Below are positions 1-8,256 of a stretch of DNA of 48,626 bases, piece by piece. The DNA is from SIG701 sp045539595 (GTDB taxonomy: Bacteria > Bacillota > Clostridia > Oscillospirales > CAG-272). The stretch spans positions 1 to 48,626 of the forward strand of contig JAZQFQ010000102.1 of NCBI GenBank assembly GCA_045539595.1, read 5' to 3'. The position numbers and the translations under genes are program-made. Numbering within the stretch: position 1 is the first letter of the stretch; each line of letters starts with the position of its first letter. The notes under the pieces were generated by a model. The model did not search any database and was not told where the DNA came from. It saw only the letters and a list, made by a program, of their open reading frames with translations.

Positions 1-118
1 CTCCATTGCCGACGATAGGATTCGTGGTGCGTTCCCCGTTACCGTCCAAATAACTGTGGGTTGCCAAAATAATACGATCGTCGCTATATTGATCAAGAAT
101 CTTTGTAGCCCATTCCAG
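1..118 (-). pseudogene. Metallophosphoesterase-like fragment
   Basis: Read on the minus strand from 118 down to 2, one frame stays open and gives a protein-like stretch that begins LEWATKILDQYSDDR and continues IILATHSYLDGNG. The pattern of a tryptophan-led helix, a hydrophobic strand and then THxYL resembles the C-terminal part of calcineurin-like metallophosphoesterases, where a similar THEYL segment carries a metal-binding histidine; this is recognition by eye. The fragment runs off the window at 1 and stops at about 117, where unrelated glmS sequence begins in the opposite direction. It is therefore a partial piece, probably from another locus or genome joined here by rearrangement or assembly error. 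Confidence 0.4.
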
Positions 119-146
119 TGCCGAGCGTGGTGGATATGACCACTTT

Positions 147-1220
147 ATGATGAAGGAAATCTTCGAGCAGCCCAAGGCTCTGCGGGATACCATCAGCCCC
201 CGGCTTCGGGATGGCAAAATCACGCTGGACGGTGTGGAGCTGTCCGCGGAATATCTGAATGGCCTGCGGAAGATCTATCTGGTGGCCTGCGGTTCTGCCT
301 ATTATGTGTCCGTTTTGGCTAAGTATATCATTGAAAAGTACTGCCGGATTCCCTGTGAGGCAATGATGGCTTCTGAGTTCCGTTATTGCGATCCTGTTGT
401 GGATGAAAAGAATCTGGTGATTTTCGTCAGCCAGTCCGGCGAGACTGCCGATACCCTGGCGGCGCTTCGCCTGGCGAAAGCTCGCGGCGTGCATACCTTG
501 GCTATCGTCAATGTGGTTGGTTCCTCCGTTGCCCGCGAGGCGGACGATGTGATCTATACCTGGGCAGGCCCCGAGATTGCCGTGGCCAGCACCAAAGCGT
601 ATATCGTGCAGTGTGCCACCCTTCGCCTGTTTGCTCTTCGTCTGGCCCTTGTCCATGGCAAGATGCGCGAGGATGACGTGCGTACCCGCTGCAGCGCTCT
701 GGCACAGGAAATGCCCGCCGAGATCAGCGAGACTTTGAAGTTGGCTCCCCAGCTGAATGAGATCGCCCGCCGCTTCAAGGAGCACGAGCATATCTTCTAC
801 ATCGGCCGCGGCGTGGATAGCCATTTGTGCACCGAGGGATCCCTCAAATTGAAGGAGATCTCCTACATCCATTGCGAGGCATACGCCGCCGGCGAATTGA
901 AGCACGGCACCATCTCTCTGGTGGAAGAAGGAACGCCCGTGGTAGTCGTTATCACCGAGGATGCCCTGGCGGAGAAGACCATCTCCGGCATCCGCGAGGT
1001 CCGCTCGCGCGGTGCGTATGTGGTGTGCTTCTGCGCGTCGGAGGTGGCGGATCGCTACAGCATCCCCGCTGACGAGATTGTGCGGATTCCCGCACCGGCA
1101 GAGGATGCACCCCTGCCGCTGATGACCTCCCTCCAGATGCTGGCCTATTACACCTCCTTTGAGATGGGATTGGACGTAGATCGCCCCCGCAACCTGGCGA
1201 AATCCGTTACAGTGGAATAA
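147..1220 (+). CDS. glmS: Glucosamine-6-phosphate synthase, isomerase half only
   Basis: GlmS makes glucosamine 6-phosphate from fructose 6-phosphate and glutamine, the entry to UDP-GlcNAc and peptidoglycan. Only the two C-terminal SIS (sugar isomerase) domains are present. The first has SQSGETADT and STKAYIVQ, the second has KLKEISYIHCEAYAAGELKHG, and the ending DVDRPRNLAKSVTVE is the canonical GlmS C-terminus with its catalytic lysine. The N-terminal glutaminase domain (about 240 residues with the nucleophilic Cys) is missing. GlmS-like sequence extends upstream in frame to about 117 (SAAERGGYDHF, the usual linker) and then stops abruptly, with an in-frame stop at 90-92. The ATG at 147 has no ribosome site and lies inside the conserved linker, so it is unlikely to be a true start. 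This is a 5'-truncated gene, by rearrangement or assembly chimera. Product identity is very sure; functionality is doubtful. Confidence 0.85.
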   Translation: MMKEIFEQPKALRDTISPRLRDGKITLDGVELSAEYLNGLRKIYLVACGSAYYVSVLAKYIIEKYCRIPCEAMMASEFRYCDPVVDEKNLVIFVSQSGETADTLAALRLAKARGVHTLAIVNVVGSSVAREADDVIYTWAGPEIAVASTKAYIVQCATLRLFALRLALVHGKMREDDVRTRCSALAQEMPAEISETLKLAPQLNEIARRFKEHEHIFYIGRGVDSHLCTEGSLKLKEISYIHCEAYAAGELKHGTISLVEEGTPVVVVITEDALAEKTISGIREVRSRGAYVVCFCASEVADRYSIPADEIVRIPAPAEDAPLPLMTSLQMLAYYTSFEMGLDVDRPRNLAKSVTVE

Positions 1221-1243
1221 ATAACTGTTTTGATCTCAATTAA

Positions 1244-1295
1244 AGAATCGCTGCAAGACTTGTTTCAAGGACAGCTTGCAGCGGTTCTTGTTTAT
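1244..1295 (+). terminator. Rho-independent terminator after glmS
   Basis: The arms AGAATCGCTGCAAG (1244-1257) and CTTGCAGCGGTTCT (1275-1288) pair almost completely and are followed by a T-rich stretch. It lies 23 bases after the glmS stop. Confidence 0.75.
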
Positions 1296-1321
1296 TTTGG
1301 GGAGCCAAGGATGGTGGAGGT

Positions 1322-1368
1322 GAAGGAGGAGGAAAACTTCGGCGTTTGAGATGGTTTCCTCCTCCTTC
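1322..1368. other. Long purine/pyrimidine inverted repeat
   Basis: GAAGGAGGAGGAAAAC (1322-1337) pairs with GTTTCCTCCTCCTTC (1354-1368) apart from one bulged A, around a 16-base loop. It sits between the convergent glmS and isomerase genes, so a transcriptional end is likely, but there is no T-run on either side to make it a clear terminator. Confidence 0.5.
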
Positions 1369-1391
1369 ATTCAAAGCATATTAATGAGGTT

Positions 1392-2174
1392 TCAGCAGAT
1401 TCTCATATCATCCAGTTTTTTTGCTTTTTGATACGCCAGTGCCAGAAATTGTTGGATCGATAGATTCTCGTAATCCCAATTCATTGGTTTCAACGATGTT
1501 GCTCCTTTATAGCCAGTTAGTGCGATACTGTTCATTACTTCCGGCCAATCGATATTCCCATCAAAAGGCAACTGGTGTTGATTAAACTTTCCCCCATTAT
1601 CCTGTAGATGCAAGGCTATCAAACGATCACCAAACATGCTTATCAAGTCCGTGTCGGATGCGTAGTTTTTGTGATGACAACTATCATAGCAGTAACCTAT
1701 TTGTTTGGAGGAAAATGAATTTAATACCAAGGTCAGGTTGCTTATGTTTTTTAGATTTTCAAAAGCAATTTGAACTTGGTCGTCTTCAGCCAACGAAATA
1801 ATTTTTTGTATTCTTTCCATACCTATGTCATTTATTGGGTATTTGTCATCTGGTAAATGGATGACCATTGTAGGAATCTCATTGGTTGAGCAATCGATTA
1901 CGCACTGCATATAGCTGCGAAAAACACTTTCTCCATCAAGAGAATCACATGACAAGAAATTTTGCTCGTGGACGGGCGCATGGATGTTTTCCACTATCAA
2001 ATCCGCATCTCGTGCAAAATGGACATCTTTTTGGTAGCCTGGGCCTCTGCCAAATTTATCGCTCCACCAAAGCATAACGCAGTCAAAGCCTGCCCTTTTA
2101 ATTAATTTGTATCTCTCATCAAAAGAAACGTCATAGTCTGGTCCGTAACCAAAACAATCGTAGATTCCTATCAC
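1392..2174 (-). CDS. Sugar phosphate isomerase/epimerase-like TIM-barrel protein
   Basis: A protein of about 260 residues of the xylose-isomerase-like/AP-endonuclease-2 fold. Visible features are an early substrate-facing segment (IKRAGFDCVMLWWSDKF), a central metal-ligand region IAFENL (usual Glu), YCYDSCHH (usual Asp and His), and LIALHLQDNG followed by GNIDWPEVM, the standard pattern near the end of the barrel. These proteins usually isomerise or epimerise keto-sugars; no substrate can be read here. The terminal glutamate strand that is usually TLE reads TSLKP, so one metal ligand may be absent. An AAGGAG site lies only 1 base before the ATG at 2180 but 7 bases before a GTG at 2174, so I chose GTG. 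The gene is AT-rich with codon use unlike its neighbours, stands alone, and was probably acquired by transfer. Confidence 0.75.
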   Translation of the reverse strand: MIGIYDCFGYGPDYDVSFDERYKLIKRAGFDCVMLWWSDKFGRGPGYQKDVHFARDADLIVENIHAPVHEQNFLSCDSLDGESVFRSYMQCVIDCSTNEIPTMVIHLPDDKYPINDIGMERIQKIISLAEDDQVQIAFENLKNISNLTLVLNSFSSKQIGYCYDSCHHKNYASDTDLISMFGDRLIALHLQDNGGKFNQHQLPFDGNIDWPEVMNSIALTGYKGATSLKPMNWDYENLSIQQFLALAYQKAKKLDDMRIC

Positions 2175-2223
2175 TTGCATGCTCCTTAATATCTCGTTTT
2201 ATCCAATAATTGTGTAGAATATA

Positions 2224-2252
2224 AGTATAGCAAAAAATAGAATGCCAGTCTA
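2224..2252 (-). promoter_or_regulatory. Possible promoter for the isomerase gene
   Basis: On the minus strand, TAGACT (2252-2247) and TATACT (2229-2224) are separated by 17 bases, about 50 bases before the start codon. The -35 is weak. Confidence 0.4.
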
Positions 2253-2409
2253 TACTTTATGATGAGAAAAAATTAAAGTTAATTAGGCTATCCAATCTGC
2301 ACAAATTAATGAATGTGTACTGGCGATTATTGATTCACTTCTATCCATGCATAGGTGCGGCATTTTTTTGCAAAAATCGCGTACTGTCGGGCGAATTTAC
2401 ACTTTCTCC

Positions 2410-2438
2410 TTGATATGGTGCGAAAAAAATGCTATACT
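2410..2438 (+). promoter_or_regulatory. Sigma-A promoter giving a leaderless transcript
   Basis: TTGATA (2410-2415), a 17-base spacer and TATACT (2433-2438). The expected transcription start is 6-7 bases after the -10, that is at about 2445, which is the ATG of the next gene. No Shine-Dalgarno sequence precedes that ATG, so the mRNA appears to begin at its start codon. Confidence 0.7.
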
Positions 2439-2444
2439 ACTTCT

Positions 2445-3383
2445 ATGGATATTATTATTGATGAAAAGAACGCCGGGAAGATGATCCGTGCTTTCACAAA
2501 GCAGGAGTTGGGCTTCTCCTCGGCGATCTTGAAAAAACTGAAATATTCCGAGGGCGGCATCCGTGTCAACGGGGAATTTGTCACCGTGCGCTATGTGCTT
2601 CGCGAGGGCGATGTCCTTATGCTGGCCATGGACGATCGGGAGGAGGACGTCAGTCCCTACATCGTCCCCGTGGATTTACCCTTGCCGGTGGTGTTTGAAG
2701 ATGACTGCGTGACCGTAATCAATAAGCCCCCGAATATGCCGTCCCATCCTTCCTTCGGTCATCCCCTGGATACCGCCGCCAACGCTTTGGCCTATCGATA
2801 TCGGGACCGTACCTATGTGTTCCGTCCCGTTAATCGGCTGGATCGGGACACCAGCGGCGTAATGCTGACCGCCAACACCAAGTTGGCGGCCCACCGTATG
2901 GCGCTGGCCATGCAGAGCGGCCGCATACAGAAAAGTTACATCGCTATCACGGAAGGCGTTCCGCCGACAACGGAGGGAGTTGTCGACGGCTATATGCACC
3001 GGACAGCCGACAGCATCATTACCCGCGAAACCTGCGATGCCGATGCTCCCGGTGCTCGCCGTGCCGTGACGGAATACAGCGTGCTGTACGCCAATGATCG
3101 GCACAGCGTGATTCTGGCACGCCCCATCACCGGCCGGACGCACCAGATCCGTGTGCAGCTTACCTCCATCGGATGTCCGCTGGTGGGCGATACCTTGTAC
3201 GGCCGGGAGGACGCGGATATGCCGCGGCACGCGCTTCACGCGTTCCAAACGGAGTTTCCCCATCCCGCCGATGATCGGCCCATGTGCGTACGTGCACCGC
3301 TTCCCGAGGATATGAAAAACTGGATTGCAGAGCATTTCACCGCCGATGCGATGACTGCTTTGCAGGAAATGGGTATACTATGA
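2445..3383 (+). CDS. RluA-family pseudouridine synthase
   Basis: Converts uridine to pseudouridine in rRNA or tRNA; the exact site cannot be read from sequence. About 312 residues: an N-terminal S4-like RNA-binding segment (FSSAILKKLKYSEGGIRVNGEFVTVRYVLREGD), then the catalytic domain with the signature NRLDRDTSG holding the catalytic Asp, and the later motif PITGRTHQIRVQLTSIGCPLVGDTLYG. The ATG at 2445 was chosen because upstream in-frame codons lie inside the promoter. It has no SD but sits exactly where transcription should start. It is the first gene of a run reaching 10556 and overlaps the next gene by four bases (ATGA). A second family member lies at 42599-43612. Confidence 0.9.
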   Translation: MDIIIDEKNAGKMIRAFTKQELGFSSAILKKLKYSEGGIRVNGEFVTVRYVLREGDVLMLAMDDREEDVSPYIVPVDLPLPVVFEDDCVTVINKPPNMPSHPSFGHPLDTAANALAYRYRDRTYVFRPVNRLDRDTSGVMLTANTKLAAHRMALAMQSGRIQKSYIAITEGVPPTTEGVVDGYMHRTADSIITRETCDADAPGARRAVTEYSVLYANDRHSVILARPITGRTHQIRVQLTSIGCPLVGDTLYGREDADMPRHALHAFQTEFPHPADDRPMCVRAPLPEDMKNWIAEHFTADAMTALQEMGIL

Positions 3384-4489
3384 TAAAAACTGCTTACCGA
3401 AAAATCCGCCGATATATGCCTGCCGCTTCTTTTTGGCTGTTTGTGTCGGCCGCGATCGCCGCACTGCTTCATGCGGGATTTGTTTTCGCCCCCGCATTTG
3501 CGGATTTCTTCAACGAAAAGATCGCCGCTTTCTTCCGGGCAGCCTTCGCTCACATCACGGGATGGATCCCGTTTTCCGCAGCGGAGACGCTGGTTTTGTT
3601 CGTGCCGGTGATTTTCGTGGCGGTGCTGGTTGTTTGCATCCGCCAGGCGGCTAAAGGATGGCGGCGTGCCATGTACAGCATCGTGTCGCTGCTTTCCGTG
3701 ATTGCCCTCATCTATACCATGTTTGTGGCTACCTTTGCCGCAGGCTATCATGCCACTCCGCTGGAGAAGAAATTGGGCCTTCCCACAAGGGAAGTATCCG
3801 CTTTGGAATTGGCGGAAACCGCGGCCATTCTGGCCGCCGGTATGGAAAGCACTCTGGATGAAATTACCTTCCGTTATCAGGGCCCCTCGGTGATGCCCTA
3901 CAGTTATGGGGAGATGTCCCGCCTGCTGATGGAAGCCTACGATCGGGTGTGCGATACCTATCCTTTCATTCAGCGTCTGCATTCCCGTGTCAAGCCTATC
4001 ACCTGCAGTGAACCTATGACGTATACCCATATTTCCGGTGTCTACACTATGTTCACCGGTGAGGCCAATCTCAATGTAAATTACCCCGATTACGTGCTTC
4101 CTTATACGGCTGCTCACGAGTTGGCCCATCAGCGCGGCATCGCCCGGGAAAATGAGGCGAATTTCGTGGCGTTCCTCGTCTGCATGGCGTCGGATGATCC
4201 CTATATCCGCTACAGCGGCTATCTGAATATGTATGAGTACGTATCCTCCGCGTTGTATTCCGCCTCCCGGGAGTATCATTCCATGATACAGGGCGCGCTG
4301 GATCTGCGGATCTATTATGAACTCCGTTCGTACAGTATATTCTTTGAAAAATATCAGGACAACGTGGTCGCGGACGTGAGCGAAACAATCAATAACTCCT
4401 ACCTGGTGATCCAGGGAACGGAAGGAACCAGAAGCTATGGCATGGTGGTGGATTTGGCCGTGCAGTATCTGCTGAAAAATCGAAAATGA
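3380..4489 (+). CDS. DUF3810 membrane-anchored zinc-metalloprotease-like protein
   Basis: About 369 residues. Two or three hydrophobic helices occupy the first 120 or so residues (FWLFVSAAIAALLHAGFVF, then ETLVLFVPVIFVAVLVVCI, then a third ending AGYH), followed by a soluble domain. That domain has TAAHELAHQRG, an HExxH zinc motif, and about 11 residues later RENEANFVAFL, which supplies a likely third ligand. The layout matches the DUF3810 family of predicted zincins; no substrate is known. The start is set by the ATGA overlap with the preceding gene. It shares an operon with a secreted NodB-like protein and a WalRK-type system, which suggests an envelope role by context only. Confidence 0.8.
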   Translation: MIKTAYRKIRRYMPAASFWLFVSAAIAALLHAGFVFAPAFADFFNEKIAAFFRAAFAHITGWIPFSAAETLVLFVPVIFVAVLVVCIRQAAKGWRRAMYSIVSLLSVIALIYTMFVATFAAGYHATPLEKKLGLPTREVSALELAETAAILAAGMESTLDEITFRYQGPSVMPYSYGEMSRLLMEAYDRVCDTYPFIQRLHSRVKPITCSEPMTYTHISGVYTMFTGEANLNVNYPDYVLPYTAAHELAHQRGIARENEANFVAFLVCMASDDPYIRYSGYLNMYEYVSSALYSASREYHSMIQGALDLRIYYELRSYSIFFEKYQDNVVADVSETINNSYLVIQGTEGTRSYGMVVDLAVQYLLKNRK

Positions 4490-4510
4490 TGTGAAGAAAG
4501 GACGGACGGC

Positions 4511-5668
4511 ATGAAAAGAAAACAAATCGCGCTGATCGCGGCGGCGCTGGTCATCAGCATCGGACTGGGATTTGTGTTCTCCGTCCATGTTTCCGCCGCA
4601 TCCACACCCAGTTTGTTCCACAACGATGAAAGATGGTACCGGGATACATCGGCGGGTTTGGAGATTATCGGCGGGCTTTATTATGTGCCCGTGGATGTGT
4701 TCGGCATGTTCCGCCATCTGGAATTGACCATGGACAGCCGGCGGGGCGAGTTTATGGTGTACAACCGCAATACCGGAGCGTATATCTCCGTGTTGTACAG
4801 CGAAAAGATCGCTTCCATCAACGGGGAAGAAGAGGCGTATCTGAATCTGTATAAACTGCACGGGGGATATTATTACGTGCCGGCGGAATATTTCTGCACT
4901 GTGTTGTCCTTGGGATATGAGGTGCGCCGCGGCAGCGGATCTGTGGTGGACGCATCCTTCCGTATACTCGATGGCAGGGAGACCAAAACCTTTGATGAAT
5001 TGCTGGATGCATATTCTTCCGATTCATCCGGGGACACATCGGATACTCTGCCGCCTGTGACGGACACAGGAACGTCCGGTACAGATTCCACTGCCCGTAC
5101 CAATTATATTACGTTCAATACCATCTCCTCCGCTCCCTTGGAGAGTATTCTGCAAACGTTGGAAGAATACAGGGTGATGGGCACATTTTTTGTCACAGCG
5201 GAGGAGCTGCGCAGTATGCCCGAGACAGCGGTTGCGCTGACAGCAGGAGGACATACGGTGGCACTGCGTTGTGATGATGCAGAGAACGTTCAGGATTTCC
5301 TGAACAAAATGGACGAGGCCAACGACATCCTCTACGGAATTACCAAAAAACGCACTCGCATTGTGCAGTTTGCGGCGGGTGAGGATGGGTGGACCGACGA
5401 AGATCTTGCTATGATCCGTGACAGCGGCTATGTGCTGTGGGGATGGACCTATGATGTGCCCGACAGCGTAGGCTACAGCGTGCGGTATGTGAAAAGTGCC
5501 TGCCGCCAGGAAGTGGTGAAGAACGAGATCAATGTGCTTCGGTTCGGCTGCAACGATACGGCCGCCCAGGTGCTGCCGGATCTGTTGGATTTTCTCACAT
5601 CCAATAATAATTATCGTGTGTATCCCATATATGCCAGTCATGAGGAAGTTCGTCTTTCCGGAAAATAA
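4511..5668 (+). CDS. Secreted NodB-like protein with degenerate active site
   Basis: 385 residues with an N-terminal signal or anchor helix (ALIAAALVISIGLGFVFSVHVSA). Residues about 40-150 resemble the copper-amine-oxidase-like/stalk repeats found on cell-surface proteins (GGLYYVPVDVF, GGYYYVPAEYF). A Ser/Thr/Asp-rich linker follows, then from about residue 200 a NodB/polysaccharide-deacetylase fold. The motif that should read TFDDG is TFN (Asn203) followed by unrelated residues, and the HSxxH metal box is reduced to GGHTVALRCDD, so the metal-binding Asp and second His are missing. I infer a non-catalytic glycan-binding or sensory derivative. An SD-like AAGGACGG precedes the ATG. It lies 11 bases upstream of the response regulator. 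Confidence 0.7.
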   Translation: MKRKQIALIAAALVISIGLGFVFSVHVSAASTPSLFHNDERWYRDTSAGLEIIGGLYYVPVDVFGMFRHLELTMDSRRGEFMVYNRNTGAYISVLYSEKIASINGEEEAYLNLYKLHGGYYYVPAEYFCTVLSLGYEVRRGSGSVVDASFRILDGRETKTFDELLDAYSSDSSGDTSDTLPPVTDTGTSGTDSTARTNYITFNTISSAPLESILQTLEEYRVMGTFFVTAEELRSMPETAVALTAGGHTVALRCDDAENVQDFLNKMDEANDILYGITKKRTRIVQFAAGEDGWTDEDLAMIRDSGYVLWGWTYDVPDSVGYSVRYVKSACRQEVVKNEINVLRFGCNDTAAQVLPDLLDFLTSNNNYRVYPIYASHEEVRLSGK

Positions 5669-5679
5669 GGAGTGATTTT

Positions 5680-6390
5680 ATGGAAACCAAAAAGAAAATC
5701 CTGATTGTTGAAGATGAAAAAAATATTGCTCAGGTTCTGCAATACAATATTATCAAATCCGGATACGATGCCGAGATTGCGGGCGACGGCGGAAGCGGTC
5801 TGGTGCGTGCTTTGAGCGGCGAGTTCGATCTGGTCCTTCTGGACATCATGCTTCCCGTGATGAACGGATTCGAAGTATGTGAGCAGATCCGGCGCAAGAG
5901 CCAGATTCCGATCATTTTCGTTACCGCCAGGGAAGAGGAGAAGGACAAAATCCTCGGCCTGGACACCGGGGCGGACGACTACGTGACCAAACCCTTTTCC
6001 TTTAAGGAATTGCTTTCCCGTATCCGCGCCAATATCCGCCGCAGTGCCGGCGAACCTATTGCGGAAAAGAAGGCAGAGGAAGCGGCTCCCGTGGTGATCG
6101 GCGATCTGAGTATCGATTGCGCCAAGTATCTGGTGACCAAGGGCGGAGAGCCCATTGAGTTGTCCAAAAAAGACTACGATCTGCTGGCCTTTCTGGCAGC
6201 CAATCTGGGGCGGGCTTATTCCCGTGAGGAGCTGCTGGAGGAAATCTGGGGATACGAGAACTACTACGGCGATACCCGCAACGTAGACGTTACCGTGTGC
6301 CGCCTGCGCAATAAGATCGAGGCGGATCCCTCCAAACCCGAATATCTGATGACCAAACGCGGGGTAGGGTACTACCTGCGCCGTCCGTAA
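5680..6390 (+). CDS. OmpR/PhoB-family response regulator (WalR/PhoP type)
   Basis: 236 residues. The N-terminal receiver domain has the acidic pair EDE near the start, phosphoacceptor Asp55 in LLDIMLPVMNG, and the conserved Thr and Lys in FVTAREEE and DYVTKPFSFKELL. The C-terminal winged helix has the PhoB-type ending DVTVCRLRNKIEADPSKPEYLMTKRGVGYYL. It should bind direct repeats upstream of target promoters once phosphorylated by the kinase 21 bases downstream. AAGGAG lies 7 bases before the ATG. The order regulator, kinase, YycH-like, YycI-like is that of the walRK operon, which controls cell-wall metabolism in Firmicutes; equivalence here is inferred. Confidence 0.93.
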   Translation: METKKKILIVEDEKNIAQVLQYNIIKSGYDAEIAGDGGSGLVRALSGEFDLVLLDIMLPVMNGFEVCEQIRRKSQIPIIFVTAREEEKDKILGLDTGADDYVTKPFSFKELLSRIRANIRRSAGEPIAEKKAEEAAPVVIGDLSIDCAKYLVTKGGEPIELSKKDYDLLAFLAANLGRAYSREELLEEIWGYENYYGDTRNVDVTVCRLRNKIEADPSKPEYLMTKRGVGYYLRRP

Positions 6391-6411
6391 TCCTTTCTGC
6401 GGAGTATCGAG

Positions 6412-8223
6412 ATGTTTAAAAGTCTGTATTTTAAGATCGTTCTGATCTTGCTTGTGTTTATCCTGGCGGTTATGTGCGTGGTGAGCATTGTTCTTCTCAA
6501 CAGCGTCACCACGTTCTACATCAACCAGTTCATGGATCAGATGGAGGATTGTTTTGCCGAAACATCCGCCTTGCATCAGGAATTAACGGATGCCCTCAGC
6601 GATTCCTCCTATGCGGAAAAGCAAAAGAGTATTCTCAAGTCCTATGAGAGTATTCTCGGAATCGATCCGTACCGCAACTACTACATTCTTACCATGGACG
6701 GTGTGATGATCGACGGCTCCGATACGGAGTTGGGCCGGGAATTGCGTATCACTCCCAATATGCTGTCCGCCATGGACGGCAAAACGGAAAATAAACGTCT
6801 GCGAGGGGATGGATACACGGATTTCGCGGTGTATCTGCACAACGGAGATGCGGAGTGCATCGTATATATGAAGGACAGCCTGGAGGAGATGGATCAGCTC
6901 AGCCTCATGCTTCTGTCCATCGTTTTGCAGACATTGTTTGTCGGTATTCTGATTGCCATTCTGCTTTCTTTCTTTCTGGCCAAAGCCATCACGGCACCGA
7001 TTCAGATTCTGACAAAAAATGCCCAGCTGGTGGCACTGGGTGAGTTCTCCCATGAGATTGAAGTTCATTCCACGGATGAAATCGGTATTTTGACCGACAC
7101 GTTCAATAACATGAAAAACGTACTGAAGAACACGCTCCTGGAAATCGACGGCGAAAAAACCAAACTGAAAACTGTGCTGTCCTGCATTTCCGATGCGATC
7201 GTGGCTTTTACGGATGGGGGATATGTGCTCCACTCCAATGAAAGCGCCCAGAAGCTGTTCGGCGGGGATCTGGAAAAATCCTTTTCCATGGAACGATTCT
7301 TTGAACTTATGGATATTCCGCTGGAGCGGAGCCCGAAGGGAATTGTTACAACGTCCACCAATATCAGTGTGGAAAAATCCGATGACGGCACCTTGATTTT
7401 CCGCGACAGACCCTTCGGCGGCCGTGTGTTCGATGTCAGCTTCGGACGGATCCACTATATTTCCGATAACGTTAAGCATGTGGGATTGATCGCCGTTATT
7501 CACGACATCACCAACCGGTTCGAACTCGATAAATCCCGTCGGGAATTTGTGGCTAATGTATCCCACGAGTTGCGTACTCCCCTGACCTCCATCAAGGGCG
7601 CCTGCGAAACAGTGATGGACGATCCGGAAATGCCGGCGGAAACACGCCAGTACTTCCTGGATATGGCGCTGACGGAGAGCGACCGTATGACCCGAATCGT
7701 GTCCGATCTTCTTGTGCTGTCCCGGTTGGATAATAAGCGGACGCAGTGGAAGGTGGAAACCTTTGATCTGTGCCGTTCCGTGTCCCGTCTGATTGAGGTC
7801 ATGCGTGTGGACATTGAGGCAAGAGAACATACCGTTTCGTTTACTGCGGAGGAAAATATCCCGCTGATCACCGCGGACCGGGAGCGCATTGAGCAGGTTA
7901 TTGTCAATGTGCTGTCCAATTCCGTAAAATATACTCCGGTCGGCGGAAAAATCGATGTGAGCGTCCGGGCGGCGGAGGATCGGATATCCTTCTGCGTGAA
8001 GGACAACGGCATCGGTATTCCCGAGGAAGATCAGGAGAGAATTTTTGAGCGATTCTACCGCGTGGAAAAATCCCGTACATCGGAGATGGGCGGCACCGGT
8101 TTGGGTCTTGCCATCGCGCGGGAATTGATTGAAGCCCATGGCGGAAAAATACAAATTGAGAGCCAATTGGGTAAGGGAACGGCGGTTACGGTCACACTGC
8201 CTGTGGTTTGTAACCCGGCCTGA
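6412..8223 (+). CDS. Membrane sensor histidine kinase, WalK/PhoR type
   Basis: 603 residues. A first membrane helix at about 8-30, an extracellular region to about 160, a second helix (LMLLSIVLQTLFVGILIAILLS within about 165-195), a HAMP linker, a PAS-like domain (about 250-370), then HisKA with phosphoacceptor His385 in NVSHELRTPLTSIKG. The ATPase domain has the N-box NVLSNSVKYTP, G1 DNGIGIPEEDQERIFERFYR and G2 GGTGLGLAI. HAMP plus a cytoplasmic PAS is the WalK arrangement. GGAG precedes the ATG by 7 bases. It pairs with the regulator just upstream and is followed by its putative inhibitors. Confidence 0.92.
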   Translation: MFKSLYFKIVLILLVFILAVMCVVSIVLLNSVTTFYINQFMDQMEDCFAETSALHQELTDALSDSSYAEKQKSILKSYESILGIDPYRNYYILTMDGVMIDGSDTELGRELRITPNMLSAMDGKTENKRLRGDGYTDFAVYLHNGDAECIVYMKDSLEEMDQLSLMLLSIVLQTLFVGILIAILLSFFLAKAITAPIQILTKNAQLVALGEFSHEIEVHSTDEIGILTDTFNNMKNVLKNTLLEIDGEKTKLKTVLSCISDAIVAFTDGGYVLHSNESAQKLFGGDLEKSFSMERFFELMDIPLERSPKGIVTTSTNISVEKSDDGTLIFRDRPFGGRVFDVSFGRIHYISDNVKHVGLIAVIHDITNRFELDKSRREFVANVSHELRTPLTSIKGACETVMDDPEMPAETRQYFLDMALTESDRMTRIVSDLLVLSRLDNKRTQWKVETFDLCRSVSRLIEVMRVDIEAREHTVSFTAEENIPLITADRERIEQVIVNVLSNSVKYTPVGGKIDVSVRAAEDRISFCVKDNGIGIPEEDQERIFERFYRVEKSRTSEMGGTGLGLAIARELIEAHGGKIQIESQLGKGTAVTVTLPVVCNPA

Positions 8224-8256
8224 TAAGACGTTGGGGAAGGAGGGAGAGTTATCCGT

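Noticed and set aside
1322..1368. Calling the polypurine inverted repeat a rho-independent terminator
   Set aside because: No T-run on either strand and a weakly GC-paired stem; listed as an inverted repeat only.
3236..4861. A 541-residue minus-strand open frame over the DUF3810 and NodB-like genes
   Set aside because: Same shadow effect; the plus-strand frames have SD sites, motifs and overlaps.
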